Part shown: in pieces, positions 16,179 to 25,100 of the stretch
Layout: each line of letters opens with the position of its first letter
How positions within the stretch are numbered: position 1 is the first letter of the stretch
DNA from: JAPPHA01 sp965220985
GTDB taxonomy: Bacteria; Pseudomonadota; Alphaproteobacteria; Rhodobacterales; Rhodobacteraceae
Assembly (NCBI GenBank): GCA_965220985.1
Contig: OZ244854.1
Span: forward strand, 1,488,001 to 1,552,000
Direction of reading: 5' to 3'
DNA length: 64,000 nucleotides
Program-made: the position numbers and the translations under genes
The notes under the pieces: model-generated
What the model was told of the DNA's origin: nothing
The model's input: the letters and a program-made list of their open reading frames with translations, nothing else
The model's database searches: none

Positions 16179-17594
16179 TCAGTTCTTCTCGATCGAGCCG
16201 TCGCCGCGACCCGCCATCCCACCCGAGACCTCCTCGGTGGATTCCTGCGAGATCTCCTCGGGCAGAACCAGGTTCAGCACGATGGCGATCAGCGCGGCAG
16301 GCAGCAGACCGGAGGTCAGCAGGATCTTCAGCGTGCCTCCGACATACTGAAGCGCGCCCGGTTCCTGCTGGAGGCCCAGGCCGATCGACAGGGAAATCGC
16401 GAAGATCACCATGTTGCGGCGGTTCCAGTTCACGTCCGAGAGCATCGAGATGCCGGCTGCCACGACCATGCCGAACATGACGATCACGCCGCCTCCGAGA
16501 ACCTCGATCGGTATCGTGGAAATGACGGCGCCGACCTTTGGAACAAGGCCCGCGGCGATCAGGAAGATCGCGCCGATGGTCACGACATGGCGGCTCATCA
16601 CGCCGGTCAGCGCGATCAGACCCACGTTCTGGCTGAAGGAAGTGTTCGGCAAGGCGCCGAAGAGACCGGATACAGCCGTGCCAATGCCGTCGGCAAACGT
16701 CGCGCCCCGGATTTCCTTCTCGGTTGCCTCGCGGCCCGCGCCGCCTTTCGTGATTCCCGACACGTCGCCGACGGTCTCGACTGCAGAGACGAACGCCATC
16801 AGACAGAAGCCGATGATCGCGGCGGCCGTGAATTCAACGCCGAAATGGAACGGGTTCGGCAGAGCGAATGAAGCTGCATTGCCCACGTTGCCGAGGCTCA
16901 CTTCACCCATCGCAAATGCGACCGCATATCCGACCAGAAGACCGATCAGAACGGCGGATACGGAAAGCATGCCGCGAGCAAAGAACTTCAGGCTCAGCGT
17001 CACGACGATCACGACCAATGCCATGGACCAGTTGGTCAGCGAACCGTACTGTTCGGTGCCGATCGCGGGCACGCCGCCGGCGGCGTACTGGACGCCCACC
17101 CTGACAAGCGCAAGACCGATCAAGGTCACGACGAGGCCGGTGACCAAAGGTGGCAGCGCAAACCTGATCTTGCCGATGAAGAAGCCGAGGATCGCGTGGA
17201 AGGTCCCTCCCACGATCACGCCGCCCATCAAGGCGGCGATGGAAGCGACCCCGCCATTGGCAACCAGGGGGATCATGATCGGAATGAAGGCGAACGATGT
17301 GCCCTGCACGATCGGAAGGCGCGCGCCGACTGGCCCAATGGTGATGGTCTGCAGAAGCGTCGCAGCGCCGGCAAAGAACATGCACATCTGGATCATGTAG
17401 ATCATCTGGGGGAAGTCGGGCGAGTTCGAGCCGAAGCCGAATCCTGCCGCGCCGCAGATGATGATGGCAGGCGTCACGTTCGAAATGAACATGGCCAGCA
17501 CGTGCTGGATGCCAAGCGGAACGGCCTTGGCAAGAGGTGGTGTGTAGTCCGGGTCGCGAAGTTGTTCCGGTGTCCCGAGTGAAGTGTCGGCCAT
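16179..17594 (-). CDS. NCS2 family nucleobase permease, probable urate/xanthine transporter
   Basis: A 471-residue membrane transporter with about 14 hydrophobic segments. The NCS2 (NAT) signature QNVGLIALTGVMSR is present, as are GIQHVLAMFISNVTPAIIIC at the first helix and the substrate-site segment AFVSAVETVGDVSGITKGG. A GGGAGGAACC ribosome site precedes the ATG at 17594. Adjacent urate-degradation genes make uric acid or xanthine the likely substrate, taken up with protons or sodium. The NAT motif is shared by urate, xanthine and uracil carriers, so exact specificity is open. Confidence 0.93.
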   Translation of the reverse strand: MADTSLGTPEQLRDPDYTPPLAKAVPLGIQHVLAMFISNVTPAIIICGAAGFGFGSNSPDFPQMIYMIQMCMFFAGAATLLQTITIGPVGARLPIVQGTSFAFIPIMIPLVANGGVASIAALMGGVIVGGTFHAILGFFIGKIRFALPPLVTGLVVTLIGLALVRVGVQYAAGGVPAIGTEQYGSLTNWSMALVVIVVTLSLKFFARGMLSVSAVLIGLLVGYAVAFAMGEVSLGNVGNAASFALPNPFHFGVEFTAAAIIGFCLMAFVSAVETVGDVSGITKGGAGREATEKEIRGATFADGIGTAVSGLFGALPNTSFSQNVGLIALTGVMSRHVVTIGAIFLIAAGLVPKVGAVISTIPIEVLGGGVIVMFGMVVAAGISMLSDVNWNRRNMVIFAISLSIGLGLQQEPGALQYVGGTLKILLTSGLLPAALIAIVLNLVLPEEISQESTEEVSGGMAGRGDGSIEKN

Positions 17595-17620
17595 CGTTGG
17601 GTTCCTCCCTTGTCGTGACC

Positions 17621-18136
17621 TCAGGCCAGTTCCGCGCTGGCAGGCGCCTTGACCAGTTCGACCGTGTACGGTGTGTCGAACCAGTGCTCTTCGAGGGTCG
17701 GACCGTCGCCGATCCGGTCCACGACCGCAAATAGGCCAAGCGCTGCCAATGGAGTCGGTGCACCGTGCCAAGTGCCCTTGTGGAAATCGATGGCCTGCCC
17801 TGGGGCCGTCAAAAAGGCACGGGGTTGCCTCGGCTTGCCGCCAGCATCCTCGGCCACGATGACGAGAAAGCTGTCCATTCTCATCGGAATAAAGGCTAGG
17901 GGGCCGTTTGGATGGCGTTCCATCATTTCAAGGGTCAGAGGCAATTCTCGGGGTTCGGCCTTGATCAGGCTGATGCCGGCAAGGCCATCCGAGAAATCCA
18001 TGCGCGCCCTGTCGAGATGGTGGCCGCAAAGACCTTGATTGATGGTCGGGCCTGGCTTGCCAGGCGCCTCCGTGACGTCGCCAAAGGCTGCAAACGCTTC
18101 CTGGGTCAGGGATTCAATGACGATCAATTGGCTCAT
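17621..18136 (-). CDS. allA: Ureidoglycolate lyase
   Basis: A 171-residue cupin-fold enzyme that splits ureidoglycolate into glyoxylate and urea, the last step of allantoin breakdown. Family features are FAAFGDVTEAPGKPGPTINQ, LTLEMMERHPNGPLAFIPM with the metal-site HPxGPL-like residues, and FHKGTWHGAPTPLAALGLFA. It overlaps the upstream uraD gene by ATGA, and the permease gene follows after 26 bp. Length equals the usual AllA size. Confidence 0.93.
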   Translation of the reverse strand: MSQLIVIESLTQEAFAAFGDVTEAPGKPGPTINQGLCGHHLDRARMDFSDGLAGISLIKAEPRELPLTLEMMERHPNGPLAFIPMRMDSFLVIVAEDAGGKPRQPRAFLTAPGQAIDFHKGTWHGAPTPLAALGLFAVVDRIGDGPTLEEHWFDTPYTVELVKAPASAELA

Positions 18137-18648
18137 GCGGCGAACTTCTCTTCCAGCCGCAGTTCCGCGATGCGTTCGACCTGTCGGCAGGCCTCCGCGA
18201 ACTCCGTGTCACGCGCATTGTCGATTCGCCTTCGGAAAGCATCGAGGATCGTCGCCTTGGTGTTGTCCTTCACCGCGATGATGAAGGGAAAGCCAAACCT
18301 CTTCGTGTACGTCTCGTTGAGTTGAGTGAACGTCGCGCGCTCTTCGTCCGTCAGCATGTCGAGTCCTGCACCCGCTTGTTCTGCTGTGCTCTCCGGGGTC
18401 AGACGACCGGCTGCAGCCAGTTTGCCCGCGAGGTCTGGGTGCGCCATGAGCACTTCGAGACACTTGTCCTTGGATGCCGAGCGGAAAACGCGGACCAAGG
18501 CGGCATGAACGCCCGAGGCAGTGTCATGGGTTGATCCCAGTCCCAGCGCGTGAGCGCCTTCGGCGACCCACGGGCTGTGTTCGAAAACACCACCGAACTC
18601 GGCAACAAACTCGTCGAGGTCCATCTCGGAAGGTCGAGCACTGTTCAT
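18133..18648 (-). CDS. uraD: OHCU decarboxylase
   Basis: A 171-residue 2-oxo-4-hydroxy-4-carboxy-5-ureidoimidazoline decarboxylase, which makes (S)-allantoin in the third step of urate oxidation. Diagnostic segments are LMAHPDLAGKLAAAGRLTPE, with the substrate-site HPDLAGK motif, and YTKRFGFPFIIAVKDNTK. The catalytic His is expected within the conserved EGAHAL region near residue 30, and His is present there (AEGAHALGLG). It is the first gene of the minus-strand uraD-allA-permease unit. Confidence 0.94.
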   Translation of the reverse strand: MNSARPSEMDLDEFVAEFGGVFEHSPWVAEGAHALGLGSTHDTASGVHAALVRVFRSASKDKCLEVLMAHPDLAGKLAAAGRLTPESTAEQAGAGLDMLTDEERATFTQLNETYTKRFGFPFIIAVKDNTKATILDAFRRRIDNARDTEFAEACRQVERIAELRLEEKFAA

Positions 18649-18820
18649 TGACGGATGCTCCTACGCCCGGTGCCTTGAAATCTTTCGTGCAAGGGGCGAC
18701 CAACCGATCTTGATCGCGGCAGCGCTGTTTCGCCGTAGCCTGTCATGATGCGCGGTTGTCTTTTCGCGGAATGACCCTTCGTGAGTGCGGGTCTTGTACA
18801 GCAGAACAAAAAGACTGTTT

Positions 18821-18837
18821 TTCAATTTATTTTTGAA
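18821..18837. promoter_or_regulatory. Candidate LysR-type operator upstream of uraH
   Basis: TTCAA and TTGAA are inverted around a 7-base AT-rich spacer within the 273-bp divergent uraD/uraH interval. It fits the loose T-N11-A dyad of LysR-type sites and stands in the most AT-rich part of the interval. The LysR gene at 20843 is the natural candidate to bind it (inference). Confidence 0.35.
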
Positions 18838-18921
18838 GGAACCTCAAATGCCGCAAGGTTTGTCGCCGACGTCGCGATGCCCGATGATCCCGGCAACTCG
18901 AGTTTCGGACTGGAGACCGCG

Positions 18922-19275
18922 ATGGCAGGATATCTGACAACACACGTGCTTGACACCGCACGCGGAATTCCCGCGCGAGGTCTCAAGATCGAGCTGTTCC
19001 GCATCGAAGGCGAGTCCCGCACCCGCCTGAAAGCACTGGTGACCAATGAAGACGGGCGCACGGACGAGCAGATCTTGCCCAGCGAAGGATTTGCGACTGG
19101 AACTTACGAGTTGGTCTTCCATGCCGGCGCTTATCTTGATGCGTCCGGCACGCCACCGGAGACTCCCCGCTTCCTCGACGTGATCCCGATCCGCTTCGGC
19201 ATGTCCGAAGCGTCGCACTATCACGTGCCGCTCCTGCTTTCGCCGTTCGGGTACTCCACGTATCGGGGGAGCTGA
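18922..19275 (+). CDS. uraH: 5-hydroxyisourate hydrolase
   Basis: A 117-residue transthyretin-like enzyme that hydrolyses 5-hydroxyisourate to OHCU. All three signature regions are visible: N-terminal TTHVLDTARGIPARGLKIEL, the central Arg/His-bearing LVTNEDGRTDEQIL, and the C-terminal YRGS tetrapeptide that completes the active site. The start MAGYLTTHV at 18922 is chosen because the conserved domain begins at once. An ATG-less upstream extension from 18781 is in frame but unlike the family. It is divergent from uraD. Confidence 0.95.
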   Translation: MAGYLTTHVLDTARGIPARGLKIELFRIEGESRTRLKALVTNEDGRTDEQILPSEGFATGTYELVFHAGAYLDASGTPPETPRFLDVIPIRFGMSEASHYHVPLLLSPFGYSTYRGS

Positions 19276-19499
19276 CCCGGAAAACTCGCTGACTGCCGGA
19301 CAGTTTCGTGGCGATTGGCAAGGCGTGACGGCGGTTTTTGCCATCGAGAAGCCAAGTTGGGCTGCGCCTGTCTCGAAAGGCCGCATGCGTTGATCCTGCA
19401 TCGCCCGATGATGTCGTGCACCACGGCAAGTGGCATCGTCCGGGTTGGAGCCTGGCCTGGCCGATGTCTCCCTATCCGAGCAGCACCTGGTGCATCGGC

Positions 19500-20744
19500 C
19501 TAATTGGTTCCGGCCGTTGCGCCTCGATACCAGGCGACGATTGCCATGCGGTTTTCCTCGGTCATCGTGGAGACGGCATTGGGAGGCGGCATCGCTTGGC
19601 TAAGGCCAGCCTGCAGAAAGATTGCATGCGCGTGACGGGCGACATCCGACTCGGTCTCCAGCACGACTCCCTTTGGTGGCCATAGCATCGTTTCGCTGAA
19701 GAACGGCTCGCGCGCATGGCACATGGAGCAGTTTCCGAGAACCACGTTGTAGGCTTCGTCAAAGCCCGGCGCTGATGCAAACTTCATTTCGTAGGGGGTC
19801 AGTTCGCGTGCCTCGGCGTGCTCTTGCTTGTCCAGCATCGGCGCGACCGAGAGCGCTGCAATCATGATCATCAGGAACACCGTCACCGCCCAGGTCCAGT
19901 GCGGACCTCGCCCGGTCGCATGCATCGTGTTGAAGTAGTGGCGGATGGTCACGCCTGTCAGGAAAATGAGACTCGCGATGATCCAGGAATACTCGGTGGC
20001 GAATGCCAGCGGATAGTGGTTGGAGATCATCAGGAAGACGACCGGCAGGGTCAGGTAGTTGTTGTGGGTCGAGCGCACCTTGGCAATCATGCCGTACTTT
20101 GCGTCAGGGGTGCGCCCGGCTTTCAGGTCGGCAACCACGATCCGCTGGTTCGGCATGATCTGAAAGAACACGTTCGCCGTCATGATCGTGGCGGTGAAGG
20201 CGCCGAGATGGAGCAGTGCAGCGCGACCGGTGAAGATCTGGTTGTACCCCCATGACATTGCCACGAGGATGGCGAAAAGCAGCAACATCAGAAGCGTCGG
20301 GTTTTCGCTCAGCCTGGACTTGCACATCTGGTCGTAGGCCAACCAGCCGATGGTCAGCGACCCGCCCGAGATCAGGATGCCCTGCCAGAGGGCAAGGTCC
20401 GCCTTGTTCGGGTCGAGCAGATAGATCTCGCCACCGACCCAATAGATGATCATCAAGAGCGCGGCCCCGGACAGCCAGGTCGAGTAGCTTTGCCATTTGT
20501 GCCAGGTCAGGTGTTCCGGCATCCGCGCTGGCGCCACCATGAACTTGGTCGTGTGGTAGAATCCGCCGCCGTGGACTTCCCATTCCTCGCCATAGGCCCC
20601 TTCGGGCATGTCGTCTGCGGGTTTCAGCATGAGATCGAGCGCGATGAAATAGAAGCTCGCGCCGATCCAGGCCATGGCGGTTATCACGTGAAGCCAGTGG
20701 ACCGAGAAGGCCACCCAGTCCCACAGCACCAGAAAATCGTACAT
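19500..20744 (-). CDS. puuD: Membrane-bound urate oxidase with C-terminal cytochrome c domain
   Basis: A 414-residue PuuD-type urate oxidase, which oxidises urate to 5-hydroxyisourate and passes electrons to the respiratory chain rather than to O2 with H2O2 release. The N-terminal region has about eight membrane helices (for example WVAFSVHWLHVITAMAWIGA and VFFQIMPNQRIVVADLKAG). The C-terminal cytochrome c domain carries the haem site GNCSMCHAREP and a candidate axial Met in AMPPPNAV. CCAAGGAGGCGCG just before the ATG at 20744 fixes the start. Divergent from the LysR gene. Confidence 0.94.
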   Translation of the reverse strand: MYDFLVLWDWVAFSVHWLHVITAMAWIGASFYFIALDLMLKPADDMPEGAYGEEWEVHGGGFYHTTKFMVAPARMPEHLTWHKWQSYSTWLSGAALLMIIYWVGGEIYLLDPNKADLALWQGILISGGSLTIGWLAYDQMCKSRLSENPTLLMLLLFAILVAMSWGYNQIFTGRAALLHLGAFTATIMTANVFFQIMPNQRIVVADLKAGRTPDAKYGMIAKVRSTHNNYLTLPVVFLMISNHYPLAFATEYSWIIASLIFLTGVTIRHYFNTMHATGRGPHWTWAVTVFLMIMIAALSVAPMLDKQEHAEARELTPYEMKFASAPGFDEAYNVVLGNCSMCHAREPFFSETMLWPPKGVVLETESDVARHAHAIFLQAGLSQAMPPPNAVSTMTEENRMAIVAWYRGATAGTN

Positions 20745-20842
20745 GTCGCGCCTCCTTGGGCTCGTTTCCTCGAACACTAGGCCGATCGGGATTGTTTTGA
20801 TATACAGAGGCAAGGCCAAACAGCATCAAAAATAACAGAATA

Positions 20843-21748
20843 ATGTCCTATCTCGACAACATCCGCACTTTCGTTCGCGTCTATGAACTCGGCGGCATGT
20901 CTGCGGCGGGACGCGACTTGCGCATCTCTCCGGCAGTGTCCTCGGCCCGGATTTCGCAGTTGGAGAATCACCTGAAGGTCCGGCTTTTTCAGCGGACGAC
21001 GAGAAACCTGGCGCCGACAGAACAGGGAAAGGCGTTTTACGCTGGCGCCTGCAAGGTGCTGGAGGCCGTTGAAAGCGCCGAGGCGAGCGTTGCAAACCTG
21101 ACCGATACCCCCAAGGGCTCCCTCTTCGTCGCTGCACCGCTTGGGCTTGGAAGACGCTTGATCGCGCCACACGTGTCGGAGTTCATCGGAAAGTACCCGG
21201 ACGTGAAGGTGCGGCTTCGTCTGACGGACCGAAAGGTCGATCTCACGACCGAAGGCCTTGACCTGTTCTTTTTCCTTGGCCAGCCCGAGGACAGCACGTT
21301 GCGCATTCGAAAGATCGCGGATGTCGAACGGGTGCTTTGTGCATCTCCTGCCTACATCGAGGCGAGAGGCAGGCCAAAGTCGGGTCAAGAAATCGTGGAC
21401 GATGGGCACGAATGCCTCATGCTCCGGTTCCCCGGTGCCTTGGAGTTTCAGTGGCCTCTTGTCACGGAGGAGGGGACGAAACGGTTTCGGGTTTCCGGTC
21501 GTTTCGAGTCGGACCACGGCGACATACTCACCGACTGGGCCTTGGCCGGCAACGGCATCGCCATGAAACCGATGTTCGAGGTCGCGGGCCATCTCGAGGC
21601 GGGCCGGTTGGTGGTCGTCGGCGAAGAGACACCACCGGAACCTGTCCAGATGGCCTGCCTCTACGCGCACAGGCGGGGACAGGATCCCAAGAGTCGGCTG
21701 TTCATGGACTTCATGATCGAGCGCATTGCACGGTCAGTCCTGGCGTAA
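20843..21748 (+). CDS. LysR family transcriptional regulator
   Basis: A 301-residue regulator. The winged helix-turn-helix is YLDNIRTFVRVYELGGMSAA to ARISQLENHLKVRLFQRTT. A periplasmic-binding-protein-like effector domain follows (GSLFVAAPLGLGRRLIAPHV). It is closest in pattern to the CrgA-like LysR group. It is divergent from puuD over 98 bp, which contains TTTTGAT and ATCAAAA inverted arms (around 20792-20828). It is the likely regulator of the urate genes on both sides (inference). Confidence 0.92.
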   Translation: MSYLDNIRTFVRVYELGGMSAAGRDLRISPAVSSARISQLENHLKVRLFQRTTRNLAPTEQGKAFYAGACKVLEAVESAEASVANLTDTPKGSLFVAAPLGLGRRLIAPHVSEFIGKYPDVKVRLRLTDRKVDLTTEGLDLFFFLGQPEDSTLRIRKIADVERVLCASPAYIEARGRPKSGQEIVDDGHECLMLRFPGALEFQWPLVTEEGTKRFRVSGRFESDHGDILTDWALAGNGIAMKPMFEVAGHLEAGRLVVVGEETPPEPVQMACLYAHRRGQDPKSRLFMDFMIERIARSVLA

Positions 21749-21844
21749 AACCTACCTTTGAAAATCGGGTACGTTTCGGAAGCCCGGCACGCAGTCATGC
21801 AGGTCGTCGGCAAGGTTGTCGACGCACCGACTTGGTGCCCGGGT

Positions 21845-23071
21845 TCATGACTCGCTCCATAGGCAGGAGAGCGGAGCCGCGAACATGCTGTTTCCGAAGG
21901 GCACGACCTGATCGTGGTCATAGAGCACCAGGCCCTGAACGAATTTGCTGCCGCATGCGGCCGCCAGCTTGCGCATTCCCGAGAAGTCTCGAGCGGAGAC
22001 GGTTGCGGATGATTTCACCTCGATCCCGACGACCTCGCCTCGCCGGTTCTGCAACACGATGTCGACCTTGTTCCGGTCCTTGTCGCGATAGTGCGAAAAA
22101 GAGCACCTCTGATCGCTCCATGTTGCAATCTTGCAGATCTCGCTGAAGACAAAGGTCTCGAGGATTGAACCGAATTCGGTTCTGTCCTTGCGGACGGTAT
22201 CGGGGGACACGCCACGCATCGCTGCGAGGAAACCTGCATCGAGGAAATGCAACTTGGGTGACTTGACGATCCGCTTCAGCCGATTGGTGAACCAGGGTTG
22301 AAGGGCATGCACGAAGAAGAGGCTCTCGAACACCTGAACGTATTTTCGGGCGGTCACGTGATTGAGGCCAAGCGCTTTTCCGATACCGGAGTGATTGACC
22401 AGTTGGCCGGAATGCTCTGCCAAGGCAGCCAACAGTCTCGGCATGATCGCGAGTTTCTCGATCTTCGCCACATCGCGCACGTCTCTGTGGATGACCGCAT
22501 CGAGATATTCCTGGTACCAGTCCCGCTTTCGCCTCCATTGCTTGCGGCTGATCGCTTCGGGATATCCGCCCAAGAGCACCGACTCGACCAGTTCGCCACC
22601 GACGATGATCTGGCTGGCAGTTGGTCTGCTGGCCGCAAATGCTTGATCGATGAAGCTTGATTGTCTGCGGCGGACTTCTGCCTGACTCAGGGGCAGGAGC
22701 CTGACAACCTCCATTCGGCCGGCGAGGGAATCCGCGACTCTTGGAATGGTCAAGAGATTGGCTGATCCCGTCAGAAGGAATCTGCCGGCGGTTAGGTCAC
22801 GATCGACTGAGCGCTTGATCGCCAGAAGAAGGTCCGGCGCGCGCTGAATCTCGGCAATCACCGCTTGATCCAGGCCCCGGACGAAACCGACCGGATCATT
22901 GATTGCGGACCGCAGGACGGATGGATCATCCAAGGAGAGAAACGGCCTCTTGTCGTTGGCGAATTCGGTTGCGAGTGTCGTCTTGCCCGACTGTCGAGGT
23001 CCCGCGACCAGGACCACGCGTGTGTCCGACAGTGCATTCTCGATCCTGGATTTTGCGAATCTGGGGTGCAA
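21845..23071 (-). CDS. AAA ATPase with DUF4143 domain
   Basis: A 408-residue ATPase. Walker A is VAGPRQSGKTTLATEF near residue 25; Walker B-like LSLDDP follows, then AEIQRAPDLLLAIKRSVD and the sensor-like FLLTGSANLL. The DUF4143 region contains a predicted winged helix (SGIGKALGLNHVTARKYVQV). It ends with a restriction-endonuclease-like segment VDIVLQNRRGEVVGIEVKSS. The family is widespread in bacteria and archaea with no settled function; it is often mobile between genomes. Five 22-bp direct repeats lie directly upstream. Confidence 0.9.
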   Translation of the reverse strand: MHPRFAKSRIENALSDTRVVLVAGPRQSGKTTLATEFANDKRPFLSLDDPSVLRSAINDPVGFVRGLDQAVIAEIQRAPDLLLAIKRSVDRDLTAGRFLLTGSANLLTIPRVADSLAGRMEVVRLLPLSQAEVRRRQSSFIDQAFAASRPTASQIIVGGELVESVLLGGYPEAISRKQWRRKRDWYQEYLDAVIHRDVRDVAKIEKLAIMPRLLAALAEHSGQLVNHSGIGKALGLNHVTARKYVQVFESLFFVHALQPWFTNRLKRIVKSPKLHFLDAGFLAAMRGVSPDTVRKDRTEFGSILETFVFSEICKIATWSDQRCSFSHYRDKDRNKVDIVLQNRRGEVVGIEVKSSATVSARDFSGMRKLAAACGSKFVQGLVLYDHDQVVPFGNSMFAAPLSCLWSES

Positions 23072-23088
23072 AACGGGGCCATCCTTTC

Positions 23089-23198
23089 TCGACCGATTGG
23101 AATCATGATCTCGACCAATTGAAAGTCAACCCTCGACCATTTGAAAGTTCAGCGACGACTGATTGAAATCGTAAACCCGGTCTATTGAAAACCTCAGC
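23089..23198. repeat. Five tandem 22-bp repeats upstream of the DUF4143 ATPase gene
   Basis: Units start at 23089, 23111, 23133, 23155 and 23177, exactly 22 bp apart, with no spacers. The core is TCGACC, one variable base, then ATTGAAA. Units 1-3 have TCGACC intact; units 4 and 5 are diverged (ACGACT, CCGGTC) but keep ATTGAAA. The array begins 18 bp before the ATPase start codon. The period of about two DNA turns places every core on the same face of the helix, as expected for cooperative binding of a regulator. Confidence 0.85.
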
Positions 23199-23308
23199 CG
23201 AATTTCGGCATGTGGCCAAGGAGCTGTCGGCCACGACTTCGCGAGCAGGCTGACGGTCGAGTTCGATCCGTCGCCGACGAACAGGCCTCTCGACTTTGTT
23301 CGTGTTGC

Positions 23309-23752
23309 TCAGACCAGTTTCTTCAGGAGTTCAAGAAAAGTCCTGCGTTCGTCCGGTTCAAGTGCTTCCAGCGTCGCGTCGGACACGCTGTGACCCATGG
23401 CCCGCAAGCTCGCAATCAGATCTATTCCAGTCGGTGACAGCGAAATCAGGATCCGGCGGCGATCGGTCGTGTCCCTGTTGAGCGTCACCAGCGCTTTCTT
23501 GTCGAGGCGGTCGACAACGCCCTTGATGGTCGCAACATCGACGGCAATCAGCCTGCCAAGCTGGTTCTGGGAACACGGTCCGCGCTCGGCGAGCCTGACC
23601 AGGGCCGAGAACTGCGTTGGTGTCAGGTCTTGCAGCGCGTGATCCTGGAAAATCAGCGTGTGTCGCTGGTAGGCAAGGCGAAGAAGGTAGCCAACCTGCT
23701 CGTCGAGGTCGTACGCAGCGCCGTGGCACCCGGAGACATCTTCGGTGTTCAT
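23309..23752 (-). CDS. MarR family transcriptional regulator
   Basis: A 147-residue MarR regulator. It has LTPTQFSALVRLAERGPCSQ, then the recognition-helix region NQLGRLIAVDVATIKGVVDR and the wing KALVTLNRDTTDRRRILISL, where the DRR motif is characteristic. It lies 161 bp downstream of the second AA_synth gene on the same strand. It is likely the local repressor for the molybdenum-hydroxylase operon, possibly responding to an aromatic or N-heterocyclic acid (inference). Confidence 0.92.
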   Translation of the reverse strand: MNTEDVSGCHGAAYDLDEQVGYLLRLAYQRHTLIFQDHALQDLTPTQFSALVRLAERGPCSQNQLGRLIAVDVATIKGVVDRLDKKALVTLNRDTTDRRRILISLSPTGIDLIASLRAMGHSVSDATLEALEPDERRTFLELLKKLV

Positions 23753-23913
23753 CTCAGCCAGAACCGGTCTCCGCCTGATGCAACTCTCGGCTCATTCTCG
23801 ATGCGACTTGCCTTGCAAAGTGCGGCATTTCCATTTGCCTCGCGGGGAGGTCGAGATCGGGAATGACATCCTTGCGTGTCGCATCGTGCACGGAAGAGCC
23901 TGTGCCCCAACTC

Positions 23914-24498
23914 TCAGCGCAGCCCGTCTTTTCCCGTTGCCTCATCGGCGGTCAGACCGCCAACCCGCGGAAGCGGGCGCCCGCTGTCGGTCACGGCGAC
24001 GGCGACCATGATCTCATCGGCCCGTGGCGCGTCGTTCAACCGAGCCTCGGCCCCGTCGAAGTGAGATCGCACGTATGCGGCATCCTTGTGCCCGAGCGGG
24101 ATGTCCAGCACGTGTCCCGGACCTCCCATTCTCTTTGATGACGGGACGAGAGCGGCACCTTTTTCGACGGCGGCGCGAAGCGGACCTCCGAGTCGTGGGT
24201 GAAGAATCGCTGCGGCATGTTCCAGTTCGCCGTTTTCGCCGACCATGGCGGCCTTGCCGTAGCTCTCCGCATCCCCGGGGCTGATCCCGAGAGCGGCGAC
24301 GCATCGTTCTCCAAGGAGTCCGCCGAGTTCGGCCCCAATCTCCATCAGGGGTTCAAGATCTTCGACGTAGCGACCGGCAAACGGATTTGCGATGACCGCC
24401 GCCGCAACGGCCTTGCGGGTTGCCGGCACGATGTCGCGGCCGCATTCGCGACGGGTTTCCTCGACCCAGACGACGATCTTTCGAATTTGGGCGCTCAT
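23914..24498 (-). CDS. AA_synth (DUF1185) family protein, copy B
   Basis: A 194-residue member of the 'amino acid synthesis' family (PF06684), whose reaction is not established. It shares with copy A the patterns VIANPFAGRYVEDLEPLM, SYGKAAMVGENGELEHAAAI, PLGHKDAAYVRSHFDGAEAR and DAPRADEIMVAVAVTDSGRP. It overlaps copy A by ATGA, so the two are probably made in equal amounts and may form a heteromer. Its position at the end of a molybdenum-hydroxylase/6-hydroxynicotinate-reductase operon argues for a catabolic role rather than amino acid synthesis. Confidence 0.88.
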   Translation of the reverse strand: MSAQIRKIVVWVEETRRECGRDIVPATRKAVAAAVIANPFAGRYVEDLEPLMEIGAELGGLLGERCVAALGISPGDAESYGKAAMVGENGELEHAAAILHPRLGGPLRAAVEKGAALVPSSKRMGGPGHVLDIPLGHKDAAYVRSHFDGAEARLNDAPRADEIMVAVAVTDSGRPLPRVGGLTADEATGKDGLR

Positions 24499-25079
24499 CT
24501 CAGTCCGTCCTCGCCCTTGATGTCGTCGAGGGCCAGCCCGCCCGAGCGGGCGTGAATGCGCCCGCCGGTTGTCATCACCAGAACGACCGCGAGTTCGTTC
24601 GCGCGTGGCGCGTCGTGAATGCCGACCTCGATCGAGTCGAAATGACTGCGCACGAATGACGCGTTGGTGTGGGTGACAGGGACATCCATGCGGACGCCCG
24701 GAGCGCCGACTTTCTTCGCCGAGGGAACGATTGCCTTGGAATTGTCGAGAAGCTCGCGCATGGCATAGCCGCCGGGTGCATGCCACAGGGCGCCGTGCTC
24801 GACTTCGCCGTTCGAACCGACGATGGCTCCCTTGCCGTAACCCTGGATGAGCGACGTGTCGCCACCGAGACTCTTGACGAGAGCCTTGGCCATGGACAGT
24901 CCGAGCGGCTTGAGGTCATCCATGAAGCCAGCGATCTCGGGCTCGTAACGACCGGCGAACGGGTTCTCGATCACGGAAATGATCCAGCCGCGTCGCTGGG
25001 GCGTTGCAGGCGGTGGCCCCCCTTCGTGGTAGATTTCCTCGATGGATGTGACTGTCTTTCTGACGACAGGTTCTGGCAT
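24495..25079 (-). CDS. AA_synth (DUF1185) family protein, copy A
   Basis: A 194-residue paralogue of the gene that follows it, with motifs ISVIENPFAGRYEPEIAGFM, QGYGKGAIVGSNGEVEHGAL, VPVTHTNASFVRSHFDSIEV and DAPRANELAVVLVMTTGGR. Both copies end identically in the pattern DxxKGxDGLR. Tandem paired copies have presumably arisen by duplication and diverged to roughly 40% identity by eye. It starts 21 bp after the UPF0280 stop. No biochemical function is assigned to this family that I can name with confidence. Confidence 0.88.
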   Translation of the reverse strand: MPEPVVRKTVTSIEEIYHEGGPPPATPQRRGWIISVIENPFAGRYEPEIAGFMDDLKPLGLSMAKALVKSLGGDTSLIQGYGKGAIVGSNGEVEHGALWHAPGGYAMRELLDNSKAIVPSAKKVGAPGVRMDVPVTHTNASFVRSHFDSIEVGIHDAPRANELAVVLVMTTGGRIHARSGGLALDDIKGEDGLR

Positions 25080-25100
25080 TTCGTTCGACTCCCTTGTGTG

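Noticed and set aside
18781..18921. N-terminal extension of uraH
   Set aside because: In frame but lacks conservation and a ribosome site; the HIU hydrolase domain begins right at the ATG at 18922.
23089..23198. CRISPR-like array
   Set aside because: The 22-bp units are contiguous with no unique spacers and no cas gene is near; treated as a regulatory tandem repeat.
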